Part shown: positions 1-8,736 of the stretch, piece after piece
How the letters are laid out: the number at the start of each line of letters is the position of its first letter
How positions within the stretch are numbered: position 1 is the stretch's first letter
Source: Bacillus sp. FJAT-27245
GTDB lineage: Bacteria; Bacillota; Bacilli; Bacillales; Cytobacillaceae
Assembly: GCF_001273955.1 (NCBI RefSeq)
Contig: NZ_LIGI01000001.1
Span: 2,778,728-2,833,910, forward strand
Direction: 5' to 3'
Length of the DNA: 55,183 bases
Made by a program: the position numbers and the translations under genes
Notes under the pieces: generated by a model
What the model was told of the DNA's origin: nothing
Seen by the model: the letters and a program-made list of their open reading frames with translations, nothing else
The model's database searches: none

Positions 1-435
1 GCTTGTGATTTCAAGCGCGCCATTATTGACAACGAGCCAGGCCCATCCTGAACCAAAGCGGGTTGTTGCAGCTTTCGCAAACTCTTCCTTGAAAGATTCC
101 AGGCTGCCAAATTTGCTGCTGATCGCATCCGCCAATTCTCCTGATGGCTCGCCCCCGCCATTCGGGGAAAGGATCTGCCAGAAAAGGGTATGGTTCGCAT
201 GACCCCCTCCATTGTTGCGGACAGCGGTCCTTGCTGATTCCGGAACAGCATCGAGATTGGAAATGACTTCTTCAACCGTTTTGGAAAGAAGTTCTTCATT
301 TCCTTCAAGCGCGTTATTCAGGTTCGTAACATATGTGTTATGGTGCTTCGTATGGTGAATGTTCATTGTTTCCTTGTCGATGTGCGGCTCAAGCGCATCA
401 TACGCATAAGGAAGCTGAGGCAATTCGAATGCCAT
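1..435 (-). CDS. sodA: Manganese superoxide dismutase, N-terminal 145 residues (cut by window edge)
   Basis: Dismutes superoxide to oxygen and peroxide in the cytoplasm. The minus-strand frame starts at ATG 435 behind a strong AGGAGG site and runs open off the left edge, so about 145 of the usual 200 or so residues are present. Visible are the N-terminal helical hairpin, the first metal ligand His27 (in [11 protein letters not shown]) and the second metal His in [11 protein letters not shown]. The GG-H-x-NH context is typical of Mn/Fe SODs and, in bacilli, of the Mn enzyme. The remaining two ligands (Asp and His) lie outside the window. The neighbour is divergent to an Fnr-like regulator. Confidence 0.96.
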   Translation of the reverse strand, partial: MAFELPQLPYAYDALEPHIDKETMNIHHTKHHNTYVTNLNNALEGNEELLSKTVEEVISNLDAVPESARTAVRNNGGGHANHTLFWQILSPNGGGEPSGELADAISSKFGSLESFKEEFAKAATTRFGSGWAWLVVNNGALEITS

Positions 436-695
436 GGACAACTCCTCCTATGTACTGGTTTTATTTTTTGAAAATTTCCTAAGCTTATGCAGCTTAAGAT
501 TAGCAAAATTTTCATCGCGATTCAAATGAAACGCTCGCGGCTACTGATACCGTTCCCCTCATTATTCTATTTCATTCCATCCTTGTTCAGCGCCCACAAA
601 AATTCGGTAAATTGTCAATTTCAGAAAAATCCAGCGCTGTCAACGATTTAAGTCATAACTGCCGTTAATGGATTCCAATAAATGTAAAAACGATG

Positions 696-724
696 TTGAC
701 ATGCTGTATATAATCTTTTTTAAT
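696..724 (+). promoter_or_regulatory. Sigma-A promoter of the Fnr-like gene
   Basis: TTGACA at 696-701 is followed after exactly 17 bp by TTTAAT at 719-724, about 30 bp ahead of the chosen ATG. A perfect TATAAT at 709-714 is also present but has no -35 at a proper distance. No Fnr-type palindrome was found over the promoter. Confidence 0.6.
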
Positions 725-754
725 CAAAGTGATGGCACAAAAGGAGTTGCGGAT

Positions 755-1450
755 ATGCAGGAAAACACTGTTTCTTTATACAAATTGCTGAGCCACTTTT
801 TTGGGGGCAGGGAGCCTATTCAAAAAATTAAAGCCGGAACGGTCCTTTTCCATGAAAGGGACCGCGTCGAGCATATTTATCTCATTCAAAAGGGCAGCGC
901 CGCGATTGGCCGTGTCCACCTAAAAGGAAAAGAATTTATTTTAAAAATCCTTAATGAAAGAGAAATGATTGTCGAATATCAATTGTTCAAGCCGCTTTCA
1001 CGCTACCATTTCTCAGCCAAGGCGCTAACCGACTGTGAATTGCTAGTTATAAAACGGGAGCAGTTCGAGGAATTCGTGATGAACGACCCCAACGCCATGT
1101 TCGCACTTGTGTCATGGCTGAGCACCTCCTACCTGAAAGCGCAGATGAAATGCCAGGACCTGATTATGAATGGAAAAAAAGGCGGCCTATACTCCATCTT
1201 AATCCGCCTTTGCAATTCGTATGGAGTTCCAAGTGAGGATGGCATTCTGATTGACCTGCCCCTCACCCATCAGGAACTTGCCAATTTAACGTACGGAACG
1301 CGGGAAGTAATCCAAAGAAGCTTGAAGGAGTTAAGGGACAACGGCATTATCAGCTATGACCAGCAAAAGTTTACCGTAAAAAAACTTTCCTATTTAAGGC
1401 AGGAAGTCGACTGCCAAAATTGCGCCCATGAAATTTGCGGATTGAATTAG
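755..1450 (+). CDS. Crp/Fnr-family regulator with C-terminal cysteine cluster (Fnr-like)
   Basis: Transcription factor of 231 aa. Residues about 20-110 form the cyclic-nucleotide-type beta-roll and about 165-212 the winged helix (THQELANLTYGTREVIQRSL). The extreme C-terminus carries C220-x2-C223-x4-C228. In B. subtilis Fnr three C-terminal cysteines with the same spacing, plus an Asp, hold an oxygen-labile [4Fe-4S] cluster; Asp135 here lies near the equivalent place. I infer an oxygen- or redox-sensing role, in keeping with the divergent sodA. The reading frame opens at 668, but AAGGAG at 741-746 selects ATG 755. Another Crp/Fnr subgroup (for example ArcR-like) cannot be excluded. Confidence 0.85.
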   Translation: MQENTVSLYKLLSHFFGGREPIQKIKAGTVLFHERDRVEHIYLIQKGSAAIGRVHLKGKEFILKILNEREMIVEYQLFKPLSRYHFSAKALTDCELLVIKREQFEEFVMNDPNAMFALVSWLSTSYLKAQMKCQDLIMNGKKGGLYSILIRLCNSYGVPSEDGILIDLPLTHQELANLTYGTREVIQRSLKELRDNGIISYDQQKFTVKKLSYLRQEVDCQNCAHEICGLN

Positions 1451-1520
1451 GGAATGCGGGTATCGGAATTTTTGAAATGAACCAAGAAGTCTTTTTAGTG
1501 TGAGCTCATGATTGTAAACT

Positions 1521-1590
1521 GAGTGCCTGGCCCCGAACGTTTCGCCGAGATTAGCAGTCGGCCACTCGTGAGGGAACAGGCATTCTTTTT
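1521..1590 (+). terminator. Probable terminator of the Fnr-like gene, with nested hairpin
   Basis: GAGTGCCTG (1521-1529) pairs with CAGGCATTC (1577-1585), followed at once by five T. Inside the long loop a second stem, GCCGA (1544-1548) with TCGGC (1558-1562), folds. The rest of the 1451-1821 gap shows no convincing gene; a 16-codon ORF at 1760-1810 has an AAAGGATG site but nothing else in its favour. Confidence 0.55.
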
Positions 1591-1821
1591 GTCCGAGTCC
1601 CCGAAAAAAGCATTTTAGTGACCGGACAGCAGGACATAACAGGGCATTCGGGCATTAAAAGAAAAAAATTATACGATAGAATTCCTTGCAACAAAAGAAA
1701 AATCCAAATCACACTTATGTTGGTTAAGTAACGACATAACCCACAAAAGGATGATTTGAATGATAATTACTATTACATTTCCATCAATCATACTAAAGGA
1801 TGAATTTTAGCTTGTAGACTT

Positions 1822-2304
1822 CTAAAGAACCATATAGAGGAAGTAGGCGACCATTCCCGCCTGGATGACGGTTTTTGCTGCAGCCCCTCCAATAAAACCA
1901 ATAACGGAACCAAATCCAATTTTGGCGCTGTCAGCGAGCCCTTTCCTGCTGATAAGCAATTCCGCGGCAATTGCGCCGATAAACGGGCCAAGGATAATTC
2001 CCGCGAAAGGCAGGATAAAAGGGCCGGCGATGAGCCCAATCGTGCTCCCCCAAACCGCCGCCTTCGAACCCCCGTATTTTTTTATCCCAAACACATTGGC
2101 GGCATAGTCGGCAATAAACAGCAACACTGTAAACAGCACCTGAATTGTCCAGAAAAACCAGTTGAATGGCTCAAAAGAAACAAAAAAGCCGTACACGAGG
2201 AATCCCGCGAAGATAAACAGGACACTCGGAATAATCGGGAAAAAAATCCCGACAAACGCAATAATAAACAATAAAATAACAATCCCTAATATAATGCTTT
2301 CCAT
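1822..2304 (-). CDS. yqgC: DUF456 membrane protein YqgC
   Basis: Hydrophobic 160-aa protein with about five membrane helices and glycine-rich re-entrant-looking segments (for example GLIAGPF and ILGPFIGAI), typical of the DUF456 family. Function is unknown. The N-terminal helix (MESIILGIVILLF) starts at ATG 2304 behind AAAAGGAGC. It lies between the Fnr-like gene and yqgB, transcribed opposite to both, matching the B. subtilis sodA-yqgC-yqgB order. Identification rests on composition, length and synteny. Confidence 0.85.
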   Translation of the reverse strand: MESIILGIVILLFIIAFVGIFFPIIPSVLFIFAGFLVYGFFVSFEPFNWFFWTIQVLFTVLLFIADYAANVFGIKKYGGSKAAVWGSTIGLIAGPFILPFAGIILGPFIGAIAAELLISRKGLADSAKIGFGSVIGFIGGAAAKTVIQAGMVAYFLYMVL

Positions 2305-2451
2305 TAACTAATGCTCCTTTTCCACAATATAAAATCCCATTACCCCTTTACCCCCGCCTGCTATGGATAACCACCGTGCTTATTTGTGCTTGTGATTACC
2401 ACTATATAAAGATAAAATGAAAGGGCTGAAACTTGTTAGGGGTGTGTGTTC

Positions 2452-3222
2452 ATGAATGTTTTTAAACAAATGTACAAAAGTTTGTATTCCCCGCGGGACA
2501 TTGCCATTTACCGGTTTCAGGGTATTGGCAAAACGATTCTCTATGTGTTTCTTCTAACATTGCTATCGGTCCTGCCTACCTTTTACCATTTTAGCATCGC
2601 AATTACAAATGGGATACAGGCTGCAGAGGAAATCATCAGGGAAGAACTTCCCGATTTTACAATTAAAAATGGTGTACTGGAGACGGAAAACAATCTGCCT
2701 GTCACGATTGACCGTGATGGATTTTCAATAACAATCGATCCAACTGGTTCGGTGAGCGGCAAGGATTTGGCGGCCACAGGAACCGCCTTTGGGTTATTGA
2801 AGGATGAGTTTGCACTAGCGGCTGGAGGTAACGTCCAGACCTATTCCTATTCGATGATTGACGCATCAGAAATTGGCAAACAGGATTTCGTTGACTTTTT
2901 CGCTTCAATGGATGGTGCCGCCTATATTATTCTTCCGATCGCATTTGTTTTCATCTATCTTGTATCATCCGCGATGAAATTCATTGAAGTCAGCGTCCTC
3001 GCGATGATGGGCCTGATTTTGAAAAATATGGGCGGAAGGCACCTGAACTATGGCCACCTATGGAGAATGGCGGCTTACAGCGTAACGATTTCAACCGTCT
3101 TCTTTACAATCATGGAAGCCATTCAAACATCTGTTCCAAACGGTTTCCTCATTAACTGGCTCGTATCGGCAATCGTTCTGTACCTTGCGATTAACGAAAC
3201 GCCGGCTCCTAAAAAAGCATAA
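2452..3222 (+). CDS. yqgB: DUF1189 membrane protein YqgB
   Basis: Membrane protein of 256 aa with a short cytoplasmic N-terminus (MNVFKQMYKSLYSPRDIA). One transmembrane helix lies around residues 22-45, an extracytoplasmic domain around 50-155 and three or four C-terminal helices follow. This layout is that of DUF1189 (YqgB). Function is unknown. A GTG at 2446 is in frame, but TTAGGGGTG at 2436-2444 is best spaced for ATG 2452. A stem-loop with a T-run follows the stop. Confidence 0.85.
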   Translation: MNVFKQMYKSLYSPRDIAIYRFQGIGKTILYVFLLTLLSVLPTFYHFSIAITNGIQAAEEIIREELPDFTIKNGVLETENNLPVTIDRDGFSITIDPTGSVSGKDLAATGTAFGLLKDEFALAAGGNVQTYSYSMIDASEIGKQDFVDFFASMDGAAYIILPIAFVFIYLVSSAMKFIEVSVLAMMGLILKNMGGRHLNYGHLWRMAAYSVTISTVFFTIMEAIQTSVPNGFLINWLVSAIVLYLAINETPAPKKA

Positions 3223-3233
3223 TCCGGCACGCG

Positions 3234-3269
3234 AAAATGGCAGTCCCACTTTGGGGGCTGCCATTTTTT
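3234..3269 (+). terminator. Rho-independent terminator after yqgB
   Basis: AAAATGGCAG (3234-3243) pairs with CTGCCATTTT (3258-3267), with the inner CCC/GGG extending the stem, and ends in TTTTTT. Confidence 0.85.
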
Positions 3270-3336
3270 ATTTTGGCTGTACTATTCTCTGGAACGCGGC
3301 ATATATATGAAAAAAATCGCGCTGGAGGCCTGTCCC

Positions 3337-3657
3337 ATGAAAAAAATGATTATCGCCGTTTTTTTTGCCGCCTTGCTTGTTAGTATGTATGTTGACCTGA
3401 CTGCCGGCACATTGCCCGTATCAATCGCAGCCCCTCCTTTAAAAAGCGCCGAGCCAGCCACCCTTGAAATGCCAAACTTCACAGCAGCCGTCGAGCCAGG
3501 CCAGACGTTGCTTTCGATTGTGGAACAGAAACGGGGCAAAAGCCCGAATGTATCAATTGCCAAATTGATTGCCGATTTTCAGTTGCTCAATCCAGGAGTG
3601 TCACCAGAACGCCTCCAAATTGGGAAGGAGTACCGGTTCCCGGACTATGGACGTTAG
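3337..3657 (+). CDS. yqfZ: YqfZ-like exported or membrane-anchored LysM-type protein
   Basis: Protein of 106 aa with an N-terminal membrane helix or uncleaved signal (MKKMIIAVFFAALLVSMYVD). A linker follows, then a C-terminal domain with a LysM-like pattern: VEPGQTLLSIVEQ near residues 52-64 and LLNPGVSPERLQIGKEYRFP near the end. It is probably a cell-envelope protein; its ligand is unknown. An upstream ATG at 3307 is in frame, but GGAGG at 3324-3328 points to ATG 3337. The position just before ispG matches yqfZ of B. subtilis. Confidence 0.78.
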   Translation: MKKMIIAVFFAALLVSMYVDLTAGTLPVSIAAPPLKSAEPATLEMPNFTAAVEPGQTLLSIVEQKRGKSPNVSIAKLIADFQLLNPGVSPERLQIGKEYRFPDYGR

Positions 3658-3682
3658 GGACATGCAGAAAAAGCTCCTTGCC

Positions 3683-3711
3683 TTGTAAGATTGCCCGGCT
3701 ACTGATAAAAT
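3683..3711 (+). promoter_or_regulatory. Likely sigma-A promoter of ispG
   Basis: TTGTAA (3683-3688) and TAAAAT (3706-3711) are separated by exactly 17 bp, about 60 bp before the ispG start. Confidence 0.5.
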
Positions 3712-3771
3712 AATGAAGTATTGATTTAAAAAAGATTAACTTCAATCGGTACGCAAAGGAGCGAATCGCAC

Positions 3772-4878
3772 GTGAATGAAATTATACATCGAACAAAAAC
3801 CCGCCCTATAAAGGTTGGAAACTTAACAATCGGCGGGAATAACGAACTTATCATACAGAGCATGACGACGACGAAAACCCACGATGTCGAGGAAACCGTC
3901 GCCGAAATAAAGAGGCTTGAGGACGCGGGATGCCAAATCGTCCGTGTTGCCTGTCCGGATGAACGGGCGGCCAATGCGATAGCCGAAATCAAAAAGCGGA
4001 TCAACATCCCCCTTGTTGTCGACATCCACTTCGACTACAAGCTTGCTCTTAAAGCAATTGAAGGCGGAGCTGATAAAATCAGGATCAATCCGGGAAATAT
4101 CGGCAGACGCGAAAAAGTGGAAGCTGTCGTAAAAGCTGCGAAAGAACGCGGCATTCCAATCAGGATCGGCGTCAATGCCGGTTCCCTTGAAAAAAGGATT
4201 CTTGAGAAATATGGCTATCCAACCGCCGATGGCATGGTTGAAAGCGCGCTTCACCATATCAAAATTCTTGAAGACCTAGATTTCCATGATATTATCGTCT
4301 CGATGAAAGCATCCGACGTAAATCTTGCTATTGAAGCCTATGAGAAGGCTGCCAGGGCATTTGATTATCCTCTTCACCTCGGGATTACCGAGTCAGGGAC
4401 ACTTTTCTCAGGCACGGTAAAAAGTGCCGCCGGCCTTGGTGCGTTATTGAATATGGGAATCGGCAATACGCTTCGGATTTCGCTTAGTGCAGATCCAGTC
4501 CAGGAAGTGAAAGTCGCACGCGAGCTCCTGAAGGTATTTGGGCTTTCCTCAAATGCGGCAACCCTTATTTCCTGTCCGACTTGCGGAAGGATTGAAATCG
4601 ACCTGATCAGCATTGCCAATGAAGTCGAAGAATATATCTCGAAAATCAAGGCACCTATAAAAATTGCTGTGCTTGGCTGCGCCGTTAACGGCCCGGGGGA
4701 AGCGCGCGAGGCGGATATCGGCATTGCCGGCGCCCGCGGCGAAGGATTGCTCTTCCGGCATGGTGAAATTATCCGCAAAGTACCGGAAGAAACAATGGTA
4801 GAGGAACTGAAAAAGGAAATTGACGTCCTCGCGGAGGAATACTTCAAAAAGAAGGCACTTGAAAAACAAGGTGTGTAA
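3772..4878 (+). CDS. ispG: 4-hydroxy-3-methylbut-2-en-1-yl diphosphate synthase
   Basis: IspG (GcpE) reductively converts methylerythritol cyclodiphosphate to HMBPP, the penultimate step of the MEP isoprenoid pathway, using a [4Fe-4S] cluster. The 368-aa protein has an N-terminal TIM-barrel ([38 protein letters not shown]) and the C-terminal cluster domain with CPTCG and [16 protein letters not shown]. The start is GTG 3772 behind AAGGAG. Its partner IspH is encoded at 12.2 kb. A strong terminator follows. Confidence 0.97.
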   Translation: MNEIIHRTKTRPIKVGNLTIGGNNELIIQSMTTTKTHDVEETVAEIKRLEDAGCQIVRVACPDERAANAIAEIKKRINIPLVVDIHFDYKLALKAIEGGADKIRINPGNIGRREKVEAVVKAAKERGIPIRIGVNAGSLEKRILEKYGYPTADGMVESALHHIKILEDLDFHDIIVSMKASDVNLAIEAYEKAARAFDYPLHLGITESGTLFSGTVKSAAGLGALLNMGIGNTLRISLSADPVQEVKVARELLKVFGLSSNAATLISCPTCGRIEIDLISIANEVEEYISKIKAPIKIAVLGCAVNGPGEAREADIGIAGARGEGLLFRHGEIIRKVPEETMVEELKKEIDVLAEEYFKKKALEKQGV

Positions 4879-4883
4879 ACGGC

Positions 4884-4913
4884 AAGAGGCCAGGCAAACG
4901 CCCGGCCTCTTTT
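4884..4913 (+). terminator. Rho-independent terminator after ispG
   Basis: AAGAGGCC (4884-4891) pairs perfectly with GGCCTCTT (4904-4911); an inner GGC/GCC extends the hairpin before the T-run. Confidence 0.85.
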
Positions 4914-4931
4914 CCATTGCCCCTGATAAAG

Positions 4932-5402
4932 CTAGAAAAAGGGTGTAATAAAGATCCCGATGATGAGAGAAATCGCACCGATGCCAATTGCCCATCCGCC
5001 GGATTTTGTCGCCCCTCTGCGCATCGCCAGAAACCCAATGATGATTCCTGCCGCGCCGAGAATGACCGGCATGACGAACAACGACAAAATTGCCGAGACG
5101 AGAGCCGCAAAGCCAAGCATCCCTCCCGCGGTATCCCGGTCCATTTCACGACCGCCGGCCCGCTGCCCTTCCCTGTTCTGCCTGACAGAAACAGGAGCAG
5201 CTATTTCCGCCGCCGTTTCTTCCTGATAGCCAGTATTGCCTGTGCCTGAAGCCGAAGCACTGCTGTTCATGCCCGGCGTACCGGTCGGTTCAGGAAGAAG
5301 CAGGACCGATTCCGTGGAGGTTTCTTCATTATAATTGGAAGGCTGCCCTTCCCGGCTGTAATTTTGCTGCATCGTGTTGTTATCCCTTGATTGATCGGCC
5401 AC
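4932..5402 (-). CDS. yqfX: YqfX-like membrane protein with C-terminal two-helix domain
   Basis: The first 90 or so of the 156 residues are polar and low-complexity (Ser, Thr, Gln, Glu rich). The C-terminal 65 residues form two hydrophobic helices around GIIIGFLAMRRGATKSGG, a DUF4190-like pattern, ending in a very hydrophobic tail. The start is GTG 5402 preceded by GAGGGAT. Function is unknown. It converges on ispG, as yqfX does in B. subtilis. Confidence 0.8.
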   Translation of the reverse strand: MADQSRDNNTMQQNYSREGQPSNYNEETSTESVLLLPEPTGTPGMNSSASASGTGNTGYQEETAAEIAAPVSVRQNREGQRAGGREMDRDTAGGMLGFAALVSAILSLFVMPVILGAAGIIIGFLAMRRGATKSGGWAIGIGAISLIIGIFITPFF

Positions 5403-5610
5403 CTAAAATCCCTCACTTTCAAAAGGTAGGAGCCTTCTTAGTGTTTACTTGCCCGCTTTTTTTACTATGTCAATCTTTGCAAGGACTACAAGCAAAAGCA
5501 AAGGATTTTTGGTAAAATGAAGTGAAACCTCCAGCAGAGGTCATTAAAAGTAGGTAAACTGATATTGTGAAGAATTTGCGGACTGAAAGCGACAAAAGGA
5601 GTTTACATTC

Positions 5611-6171
5611 ATGAAGAGAATCGGAATTGACATCGATGGAACCGTAACATCCCCTTCAAGCATCTTGCCATATATAAACAAAGCCTTTAACCTTAATGTA
5701 ACCCTGGATGATGTAAAGGAGTACGACCTCCTGCACCTTGTGGACATTTCGAGAGAGCAGTTTGCCGAGTGGTTTAAAGGGGCGGAGCCGGAAATTTACA
5801 AAGGCTCCCCGCTTGCTGAAGGTGCCAGGGAGGTGCTAACGGAGTGGGCAAACAGCTATGAGCTTTATTTTATAAGCGCCAGGGCATCCCATTTGCTTGA
5901 GTTAACCAAGCAATGGTTCACGGACAACGAGCTTGCTTTTCACCATATTGAATTAATTGGGACACACAACAAAATCGCCACAGCCAAAAAATATAACGTG
6001 GATTTATTTTTGGAGGACAAGCACGACAATGCGGTTACCATTCATGAGGAATGCGGAATTCCGGTTTTATTGTTCGATACCCCGTACAACCGTGAACCCA
6101 TTCCCGAAGGCGTCATTCGGATTGCAAACTGGCAGGAGGCAAATGATTGGATTGAAAAATTGAGCAAATAA
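5611..6171 (+). CDS. yqfW: HAD-family putative 5'(3')-nucleotidase YqfW
   Basis: Protein of 186 aa with the HAD signature DIDGTVT at residues 7-13 (nucleophile and acid/base Asp). A Ser/Arg motif (FISARAS) lies near residue 90 and the acidic motif LFLEDKHDNA near 130. This is the 5'-nucleotidase C-like group; the substrate is unproven. The start ATG 5611 follows AAAAGGAG. A bidirectional terminator separates it from the convergent zur gene. Confidence 0.85.
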   Translation: MKRIGIDIDGTVTSPSSILPYINKAFNLNVTLDDVKEYDLLHLVDISREQFAEWFKGAEPEIYKGSPLAEGAREVLTEWANSYELYFISARASHLLELTKQWFTDNELAFHHIELIGTHNKIATAKKYNVDLFLEDKHDNAVTIHEECGIPVLLFDTPYNREPIPEGVIRIANWQEANDWIEKLSK

Positions 6172-6197
6172 AAAACAGCCATGGGGCTGTTTTTTTA
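6171..6197. terminator. Bidirectional terminator between yqfW and zur
   Basis: CAGCC and GGCTG arms flanked by A-tract and T-tract form a symmetrical intrinsic terminator. It overlaps the stop codons of both converging genes. Confidence 0.85.
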
Positions 6198-6605
6198 TAT
6201 ACATTCCGGGCATTTACCATATATTTCAAACTTGTGGCCTGATACATCGTAGCCATTCAGATCTTCACCAAGCCCATCCATCGGGCATGTCCCGAGCTCC
6301 TTGGTCTTCCCGCAGTCCAGGCAGATAAAGTGGTGGTGATGCGATGTCCGTGAGCAGGTGAACCGGAAATGCTTCTCTCCTGAAAGATCAGTTGTTTCAA
6401 GTATCCCAAGCTCCGCGAATAAGGACAAATTCCTGTATATCGTATCGAAGCTTAGGCCAGGGTATTCCCCCTTCAACCTTTCGAGGACATCCTTCGCTGT
6501 TAAATATTTATCGCTATCGGAAAAAAGCTGGAGCATTTCTTCCCTTTTTCCTGTATGCTTATATCCTTTTTCCTTTAAGAAATCAAGCGCTTCGTTTACA
6601 TCCAT
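6195..6605 (-). CDS. zur: Zinc uptake repressor Zur (Fur family)
   Basis: Zinc-responsive repressor of 136 aa. An N-terminal winged helix ([20 protein letters not shown]) is followed by the Fur-family dimerisation domain with [11 protein letters not shown] and a second CxxC (KCPEC) at the C-terminus forming the structural zinc site. It closely resembles B. subtilis Zur (YqfV), and it is the last gene of znuC-znuB-zur, which supports zinc rather than iron or peroxide sensing. ATG 6605 is preferred because AGGGGTG lies 6 bp ahead; an in-frame GTG 6614 would overlap the znuB stop. Confidence 0.93.
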   Translation of the reverse strand: MDVNEALDFLKEKGYKHTGKREEMLQLFSDSDKYLTAKDVLERLKGEYPGLSFDTIYRNLSLFAELGILETTDLSGEKHFRFTCSRTSHHHHFICLDCGKTKELGTCPMDGLGEDLNGYDVSGHKFEIYGKCPECI

Positions 6606-6610
6606 TCCAA

Positions 6611-7462
6611 TCACCCCTGTGCGAATCTTCTTTTTAAGGCCGCCTTTTTAAAAATAATAGCGCCAGCCAAAATCGCAATCGCGAGAAGGACAATCGTTCC
6701 GCCTGGTGCCAAATCGAGATAGTAGGCGGCAATAAGGCCGCCAAAAACCGAAATTTCCCCAAACGCCACTGATAAAAAGATTGCCTGTTTAAAGCCCTTT
6801 GCTATTCTCATGCTTGCCGCGACCGGTAGGGTCATAAGCGACGAAACGAGGAGAATGCCGACAATCCTCATGGAGGCTGCAATAACAAGCGCGACCATGA
6901 CAATAAAAATAAAATGGATTGCCTTTGCAGGAATTCCTGAAGCTTTCGCATGTTCTTCGTCAAACGAAAGCAAGAATAACTCCTTGTACAGCAAGGCAAC
7001 AACCGCCACAACAAATACACTGATAGCCGCTATCGTCCAAACATCCACGCGGCTGACAGCGGTAACACTCCCAAACAAATAGCCAAAAAGGTCCGAATTG
7101 AATCCATCTGCAAGCGAGATGAAAATAACCCCTATTCCAATCCCCCCGGAAAGGATGATTGGAATGGCAAGCTCCTGGTAATGTTTATACACGCCGCGCA
7201 GCTTTTCGATGAACAATGAACCCGCCACTGAAAATGCCATACCCATATACAAAGGATTGATGGCTCCTGAGAGGCCAAGCTTTTTTTCGATAAAAAGGCT
7301 TGCAGCAATGCCGGATAACGTGACATGGCTCAAGGCGTCCGCGATGAGGGACAGGCGCCTCACCACAATGAAGACTCCCAGAAGCGGAGCAATAATCCCA
7401 ATTAGTGCCCCGGAGAGAAACGCATTCTGTAAAAATTCATACCGAAGAATTCCGCTTAACAT
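6611..7462 (-). CDS. znuB: Zinc ABC transporter permease
   Basis: Integral membrane protein of 283 aa with about eight hydrophobic helices, ABC-3 family of metal permeases. Characteristic stretches are [19 protein letters not shown] near residue 35-55 and [18 protein letters not shown] near 205. It forms the membrane channel for the ZnuC ATPase. The znuC stop overlaps its start by 7 bp. No solute-binding protein (ZnuA) is encoded nearby, so it must lie elsewhere. Zinc is favoured over manganese because of the linked zur. Confidence 0.92.
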   Translation of the reverse strand: MLSGILRYEFLQNAFLSGALIGIIAPLLGVFIVVRRLSLIADALSHVTLSGIAASLFIEKKLGLSGAINPLYMGMAFSVAGSLFIEKLRGVYKHYQELAIPIILSGGIGIGVIFISLADGFNSDLFGYLFGSVTAVSRVDVWTIAAISVFVVAVVALLYKELFLLSFDEEHAKASGIPAKAIHFIFIVMVALVIAASMRIVGILLVSSLMTLPVAASMRIAKGFKQAIFLSVAFGEISVFGGLIAAYYLDLAPGGTIVLLAIAILAGAIIFKKAALKRRFAQG

Positions 7463-8232
7463 CTTCCCGCCTCCTCATGATGATGGTGGTCAAGAAGATG
7501 GACACCGTGCCCATAGATGTCGGATAGCCCTTTTTCCGCAAGCTCCCCGAACTCACCGGCTTCTCCATGGAAATGGAGATGCTTATTCAGGCAGGCAACA
7601 TGTGTAACGGTTTCGGAGATCGTCCCAATATCATGGGTCACGAGCAAAAGGGTAATCCCCCGCTCCTTATTCAATGTTTCAAGCATGTCATAAAAAACAT
7701 CGACGCGCCTCGCATCAACGCCTACGGTTGGTTCGTCAAGGATGAGCAGTTCCGGATCGCTCACGAGGGCTCTTGCGATGAAAACCCTCTGCTGCTGGCC
7801 GCCTGAAAGCTCTCCGATATTTCTATCGAAAAACTCAGCCATCCCGACTGATTCAAGCGCTTTTTTGACCTTCTGCCGGTCACTGCCGCGCAAGAAACGG
7901 AACAGTCCTATTTTCCTTGTCAGCCCGCTGGAAACCACTTCCTCAACCGTTGCTGGAAAGCCCGAATTGAACGAGTTTGCTTTTTGTGAAACATATCCTA
8001 TTTTATCCCACGCTGAAAAAGCGCCGATCGGTTTCCCAAACAGGCGGATTTCCCCTTCCTGGGGATCCAGGAGACCGAGAATCAATTTTAGGAGGGTCGA
8101 TTTTCCGGATCCATTTGGTCCGACAATTCCGAGAAAAGCTCCTTTTGGAACAGTTAAATTTATATCCTCGAGGACTTTTTCCTTCTCATATCGATAGGAC
8201 AGCCTCTTTATTTCAATAACTGGCACAGCCAT
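7456..8232 (-). CDS. znuC: Zinc ABC transporter ATP-binding protein
   Basis: Cytoplasmic ABC ATPase of 258 aa. Walker A is GPNGSGKST near residue 38-46, the Q-loop YVSQKANSF near 82, the signature LSGGQQQR near 142, Walker B LLILDEPTVG near 163 and the switch VTHDIG near 198. The extreme C-terminus is histidine-rich ([13 protein letters not shown]), which may bind metal. It is the first gene of the znuC-znuB-zur operon; start ATG 8232 follows AAGGTGAT. Its promoter carries a Zur-box-like site. Confidence 0.94.
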   Translation of the reverse strand: MAVPVIEIKRLSYRYEKEKVLEDINLTVPKGAFLGIVGPNGSGKSTLLKLILGLLDPQEGEIRLFGKPIGAFSAWDKIGYVSQKANSFNSGFPATVEEVVSSGLTRKIGLFRFLRGSDRQKVKKALESVGMAEFFDRNIGELSGGQQQRVFIARALVSDPELLILDEPTVGVDARRVDVFYDMLETLNKERGITLLLVTHDIGTISETVTHVACLNKHLHFHGEAGEFGELAEKGLSDIYGHGVHLLDHHHHEEAGRC

Positions 8233-8248
8233 ATAATCACCTTAATTT

Positions 8249-8304
8249 TAAGAATCATTCCGATTTACGTTATGTAGTATACCCCAGTTATCGCTTCTTG
8301 TAAA
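8249..8304 (-). promoter_or_regulatory. znuCB-zur promoter with candidate Zur box
   Basis: On the minus strand TTTACA (8299-8304) and TATACT (8276-8281) are spaced 17 bp. Immediately downstream is a 7-1-7 imperfect palindrome at 8249-8263 with core GAAT-C-ATTC. It resembles the Bacillus Zur box (TCGTAAT-N-ATTACGA): one half (8257-8263) differs at one position, the other is weaker. Its location over the transcription start suits repression by zinc-loaded Zur. Confidence 0.6.
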
Positions 8305-8379
8305 GCCGCCCACACATTCAGGTATTTTTTTGCACTGTTTCTCGGCGATGAACATACATTAGGAAGGGGAGTGATAAGA

Positions 8380-8634
8380 ATGAAGATTTTTGAAAATATT
8401 ATCAACCATAAAATAAATACCATAACGACGGACGAACTGCTGAATTACGCCGCCCAGTTCGAAATTTCCATCAATAGAAGCCAGGCAACCAAGATTGCCG
8501 CATACTTACGGGGGAGGCATGTTAATATTTTTGATAGCTCCCAAAGAGCTACAATTATTAAAGAAGTCGCCAAAATTTCGGGCCCTGATACCGCCCGGGA
8601 AGTAAACAAACTTTTTCTTAAATTCACCAGTTGA
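8380..8634 (+). CDS. yqfT: DUF2624 family protein YqfT
   Basis: Helical cytoplasmic protein of 84 aa (MKIFENIINHKINTITTDEL at the start). It matches the DUF2624/YqfT family in length and in its DELLNYAAQF and RGRHVNIFD stretches. Function is unknown. An in-frame GTG at 8371 lies inside the ribosome-binding site AGGAAGGGGAG, so ATG 8380 is the likely start. It is divergent from znuC. Confidence 0.82.
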   Translation: MKIFENIINHKINTITTDELLNYAAQFEISINRSQATKIAAYLRGRHVNIFDSSQRATIIKEVAKISGPDTAREVNKLFLKFTS

Positions 8635-8645
8635 AAACCAGAAGA

Positions 8646-8694
8646 AAAAAGCCTTCTGCCCTGCGCCCTGGAGCGCGGACAGGAGGCTTTTTCC
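8646..8694 (+). terminator. Terminator after yqfT
   Basis: AAAAAGCCTTCTG pairs with CAGGAGGCTTTTT across a GC-rich loop and ends in a T-run. Confidence 0.8.
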
Positions 8695-8736
8695 CATCTT
8701 GTTGGCTTAGCCAATTACAATCTGTGGAACAGCTGG

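Noticed and set aside
1760-1810. 16-codon ORF with a fair Shine-Dalgarno before the yqgC 3' end
   Set aside because: Too short to support, no downstream gene on the same strand to regulate, no other evidence.
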